Shown one piece after another: positions 5,591 through 7,785 of a stretch of 7,785 nt of DNA. The translations under genes and the position numbers were made by a program. Position 1 is the stretch's first letter; each line of letters starts with the position of its first letter. The DNA is from Verrucomicrobiia bacterium (GTDB lineage Bacteria > Verrucomicrobiota > Verrucomicrobiia > Limisphaerales > Palsa-1400). Location: positions 1 through 7,785 of the forward strand of contig JAICXV010000077.1 of NCBI GenBank assembly GCA_025934545.1, given 5' to 3'. Below the pieces are notes generated by a model that saw only the letters and a program-made list of their open reading frames with translations, was not told the DNA's origin and made no database searches.

Positions 5591-7785
5591 GAGCAACTGC
5601 AGCCGGCCCAAAACGCACGCCGCGCAGATTCTGATTCACGCCAGCCGTGGCAAGCGTTGTGACCGTGGCCGAACCGCTGTTATCGACCATGGCGAGTAAT
5701 TGGTTAAACGTCGACGCACTGGTCGTCGCATAAATCACCGGCAATGGCCCGCTGAAATCAACCGTTAGATAACGAATCGCATTGCCCGTAATTGTGTAAA
5801 CGAAGTTCCAGTTTGCGCCGTCAAACTGATAACGCATCACCCCAATGCTCGTGCCGATATAAATAATGGTGCCGGTCGGATCCATGCACATATCGGTCGG
5901 TGTCGAACCAGGAATGAACAACGTGGTCGGGCTGTTGCTGCTAGTTGGCAATCCCGTGAATTGCAGAATGCCGATGCCGCTGGACGCGCCAGATACGGCA
6001 TAGAGATTGCCGTTGAAAATATCGGTCGAGCGCAAGTTCGGGAATGTCGATTGAATGATTCCCGCCGGCTGGCTCAAACCGAAGTAATAGGTGCCGCCGG
6101 TATTGCCCGCGCCCCAGAAGTTATTCGTGCCGTCAAAAGCCGCGCCGCGAAAATAAGTACCGCTGAATGCATTCGTGTCCGTCACTGCAAGAGTGAACTG
6201 ACCACCACCATCGATGATGCCAACGCCCCGCGGCACGCCAGTTGAGGCCGAGTTAAAAAGCGACGTCGAAAACGGCGCAGTCGTATGATAGCCGCCGAGC
6301 ACCATGTAATGTTGATCAGGGGTGCGGCTCAACGCCGTGCCCGTGATCGTCGAACCATTTGCGTCCGGGCCCATTTCAATGAGTGAGTTCGCACCGCTAT
6401 TGGGAATGCTGACGGTGTTCACGTAAGTGCCGTTGGTCGTGAGTTGATCCAAAAAGACCGAGTTACCGTTGAATGTTGGCGTTTCCGCACCATCGCCGAC
6501 GCGAACGACGACGAGGTTTGTCGGGAACAGTTGCACCGACGAAACCACGCTGAGTGTCGCAGGAGAACTGGTCACGCCGCCGTATGAATTACTAACGACT
6601 ACAGAATAACTCGCCGACATCGAAGCCTGGACATTGCTGAGCGTGTAAGCGACCGCAGTCGCACCGGGAATGACGACATTGTTCGACAGCCATTGATAGG
6701 TGAATGGCGCGGTGCCGGCAGCCGACACAGCAAACGCGGCACTATTGCCGGCGACGATGACACGCGCGCTTGGCGGCGACGCAATTGAAGGCCCAACAAA
6801 GACAGTCAGCACAGCACTCGAGCTGGTCGCGGTCCCACCTGAAGCGTCGCCCACAGAAACGCTGTAACTTCCCGCGTCACCAGCCGATGCGGGCGATATG
6901 GTTAAACTGCTGCTCGTCGATCCGGAGATATTACCGCCGTCGCTGAGCGGTGTGCCGTTCTTGCTCCACTGATACGTAATCGTCGGCGCGCCCACGGCAG
7001 ACACCGAGAAGGTGATAGCATTTCCAGAAACCACACTGGCCGATGCCGGCTGCGAATTTATGATCGGCTCGATGACCGTCAACGAAGCTGGATCGCTATC
7101 GATCGAACCTGCATTGTCTGTGGCTGTGACGGTGTAGCTCCCCGCATCAAGATAAGAAACGCCGCTGAGCGTCAAAGAACTGGTATGGCTGCCGAAAATA
7201 TTTCCGCCGTCGGTTAAGTTCGAGCCGCCGACTTTCTTCCATTGATAGGTCCGAGCGGTGAGGCCCACGGTGGTGACAGAGAATGTTGCGGTCGTGCCGT
7301 AATTATTGGTCACGCTCACCGGTTGCGCAGTAATTGCGGGATCATTGACGGTCAACGCAGCAGCGCTGCTCGTCGTGGTGCCTCCGATTCCGTTTTGAAC
7401 CGTAACAGCATAATTACCCTGGTCCGCAAACGAGACGCTGCTCAACGTCAGCGTGGCCGTCCCTGCACCAGAAATATTTCCGGCGTCGAAAATATCCGTT
7501 CCATCTTTGTTCCACCGATAACTCAGCGGCGCAGCACCCGCGGCCGCGACTTGAAATGTAACCGTGCTACCCGGCGGAACGGCTTTGTTAGTCGGCTGAG
7601 ACGTGATTGCGGGATCCGTCACCGCCAACGAAGCAATTTGTCCCGTCGTCGTTCCGTAACTGTTGTTCGCGACCAGGCTATAAGCGTCGGCATCACTTCC
7701 GGTCACATTGGCAAGCGTCAGGGCCGACGTTGTCGCGCCGGAAACATTTCCGCCGTTCGACAATGGATTCGCGCCTTTAAACCAT
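5412..7785 (-). CDS. Large secreted multi-Ig-domain protein with propeller-like region (5' end outside window)
   Basis: The frame is open from the right edge of the window (first full codon Trp at 7782-7784) to TAA at 5412-5414, giving about 790 residues. The start and any signal peptide lie beyond the window; the TTG at 7761-7763 is internal to an Ig domain and is not a start. In order the protein holds a partial Ig-like domain, four complete ones, a Gly/Ser/Thr/Asn-rich beta-propeller-like region of about 310 residues, and a terminal module of about 58 residues with LSWPAPYSLQSSTDV and a Phe-Phe-Lys-Val-Lys end. Low charge, few Lys and almost no Cys fit an extracellular adhesin-like or glycan-associated protein. 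The last module resembles C-terminal modules frequent in Verrucomicrobiota surface proteins (recalled, not searched). No catalytic motif is recognised. It is probably co-transcribed with the hydrolase gene downstream. Confidence 0.85.
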   Translation of the reverse strand, partial: WFKGANPLSNGGNVSGATTSALTLANVTGSDADAYSLVANNSYGTTTGQIASLAVTDPAITSQPTNKAVPPGSTVTFQVAAAGAAPLSYRWNKDGTDIFDAGNISGAGTATLTLSSVSFADQGNYAVTVQNGIGGTTTSSAAALTVNDPAITAQPVSVTNNYGTTATFSVTTVGLTARTYQWKKVGGSNLTDGGNIFGSHTSSLTLSGVSYLDAGSYTVTATDNAGSIDSDPASLTVIEPIINSQPASASVVSGNAITFSVSAVGAPTITYQWSKNGTPLSDGGNISGSTSSSLTISPASAGDAGSYSVSVGDASGGTATSSSAVLTVFVGPSIASPPSARVIVAGNSAAFAVSAAGTAPFTYQWLSNNVVIPGATAVAYTLSNVQASMSASYSVVVSNSYGGVTSSPATLSVVSSVQLFPTNLVVVRVGDGAETPTFNGNSVFLDQLTTNGTYVNTVSIPNSGANSLIEMGPDANGSTITGTALSRTPDQHYMVLGGYHTTAPFSTSLFNSASTGVPRGVGIIDGGGQFTLAVTDTNAFSGTYFRGAAFDGTNNFWGAGNTGGTYYFGLSQPAGIIQSTFPNLRSTDIFNGNLYAVSGASSGIGILQFTGLPTSSNSPTTLFIPGSTPTDMCMDPTGTIIYIGTSIGVMRYQFDGANWNFVYTITGNAIRYLTVDFSGPLPVIYATTSASTFNQLLAMVDNSGSATVTTLATAGVNQNLRGVRFGPAAVAPPPVITLTQNGSNIVLSWPAPYSLQSSTDVAGTFTNVVGATSPYTVNVSGATKAFFKVK
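5600..6530 (-). other. Propeller-like region of the Ig-domain protein
   Basis: This roughly 310-residue region starts at Leu-Val-Val-Val-Arg-Val-Gly-Asp-Gly and shows repeated beta-strand units: LSRTPDQHYMVLGGY, FRGAAFDGTNNFWGAG, LRSTDIFNGNLYAVSG, TDMCMDPTGTIIYIGT, IRYLTVDFSGPLPVIYATT and LRGVRFGP. Each pairs an Arg/Thr-led strand with an Asp/Asn-Gly turn and a Tyr or Trp-led strand, as in beta-propeller blades. The assignment is by pattern only. No enzyme active site is seen, so ligand binding or a structural role is more likely than catalysis. Confidence 0.5.
6531..7785 (-). repeat. Tandem Ig-like domain array, unit about 273 bases
   Basis: Four complete units and one partial unit are encoded: complement of 7611-7785 (partial), 7338-7610, 7065-7337, 6789-7064 and about 6531-6788. 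Three successive units are 91, 91 and 92 residues. Each begins with a short Ile-x-x-Gln/Pro-Pro stretch, then a Thr-Phe/Ala-Phe strand, Tyr-x-Trp in the core, Leu-Thr-Leu/Leu-Thr-Ile, and Gly/Ala-x-Tyr-x-Val, the usual pattern of bacterial Ig-like (I-set-like) domains. The first four share a Gly/Ala-Gly-Asn-Ile/Val-x-Gly loop, seen in DNA as near-identical blocks at about 7747, 7477, 7201 and 6931, spaced 270, 276 and 270 bases. The last unit lacks this loop. The array probably acts as a spacer or binding stalk. Confidence 0.8.

Noticed and set aside
6531..7785. Regular repeats as a CRISPR array or mobile-element repeat
   Set aside because: The period is about 273 bases, the units are diverged, and they are in one open frame that encodes Ig-like domains.

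Overview
The window looks like ordinary chromosomal DNA of a Gram-negative bacterium of the Verrucomicrobiota or a close relative. This placement is inferred from protein style only: a large secreted protein with tandem Ig-like domains, a propeller-like region and a C-terminal module ending in Phe-Phe-Lys-Val-Lys, next to a secreted clan GH-A-type glycosidase and an RbsABC-type sugar importer. No rRNA or marker gene is present to confirm it. Base composition and codon style look uniform, and there is no transposase, integrase, tRNA or CRISPR array.

Left half, plus strand (1-3602): a tight operon. The last 37 codons of an unidentified gene overlap, by ATGA, the start of a periplasmic sugar-binding lipoprotein (113-1066). 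After 8 bases comes a double-domain ABC ATPase (1075-2592), whose stop overlaps the start of the permease (2589-3602). Together these form a complete CUT2-class (ribose/xylose/galactose type) importer. The binding protein keeps most of the ribose-contacting residues of E. coli RbsB but has two substitutions, so a ribose-like monosaccharide is plausible and the exact substrate is open.

Right half, minus strand (7785 down to 3542): a two-gene unit read right to left. The first gene enters from beyond the window edge and encodes a long extracellular protein: at least five Ig-like domains, a roughly 310-residue propeller-like region and a short terminal module (7785-5412). It is followed after 22 bases by a secreted glycoside hydrolase with the acid/base and nucleophile glutamates of a clan GH-A barrel (5389-3542).

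The two units converge, and the 3' ends of the permease and hydrolase genes overlap by 61 bases on opposite strands, leaving no intergenic terminator. A working model, by inference only, is that the hydrolase and the surface protein act on an external glycan while the importer takes up a released sugar. Opposite orientation and the absence of a shared regulator mean this is only a neighbourhood argument. I did not find a clearly new kind of system. The most unusual points are the convergent coding overlap, the family-unassigned hydrolase and the altered sugar pocket.
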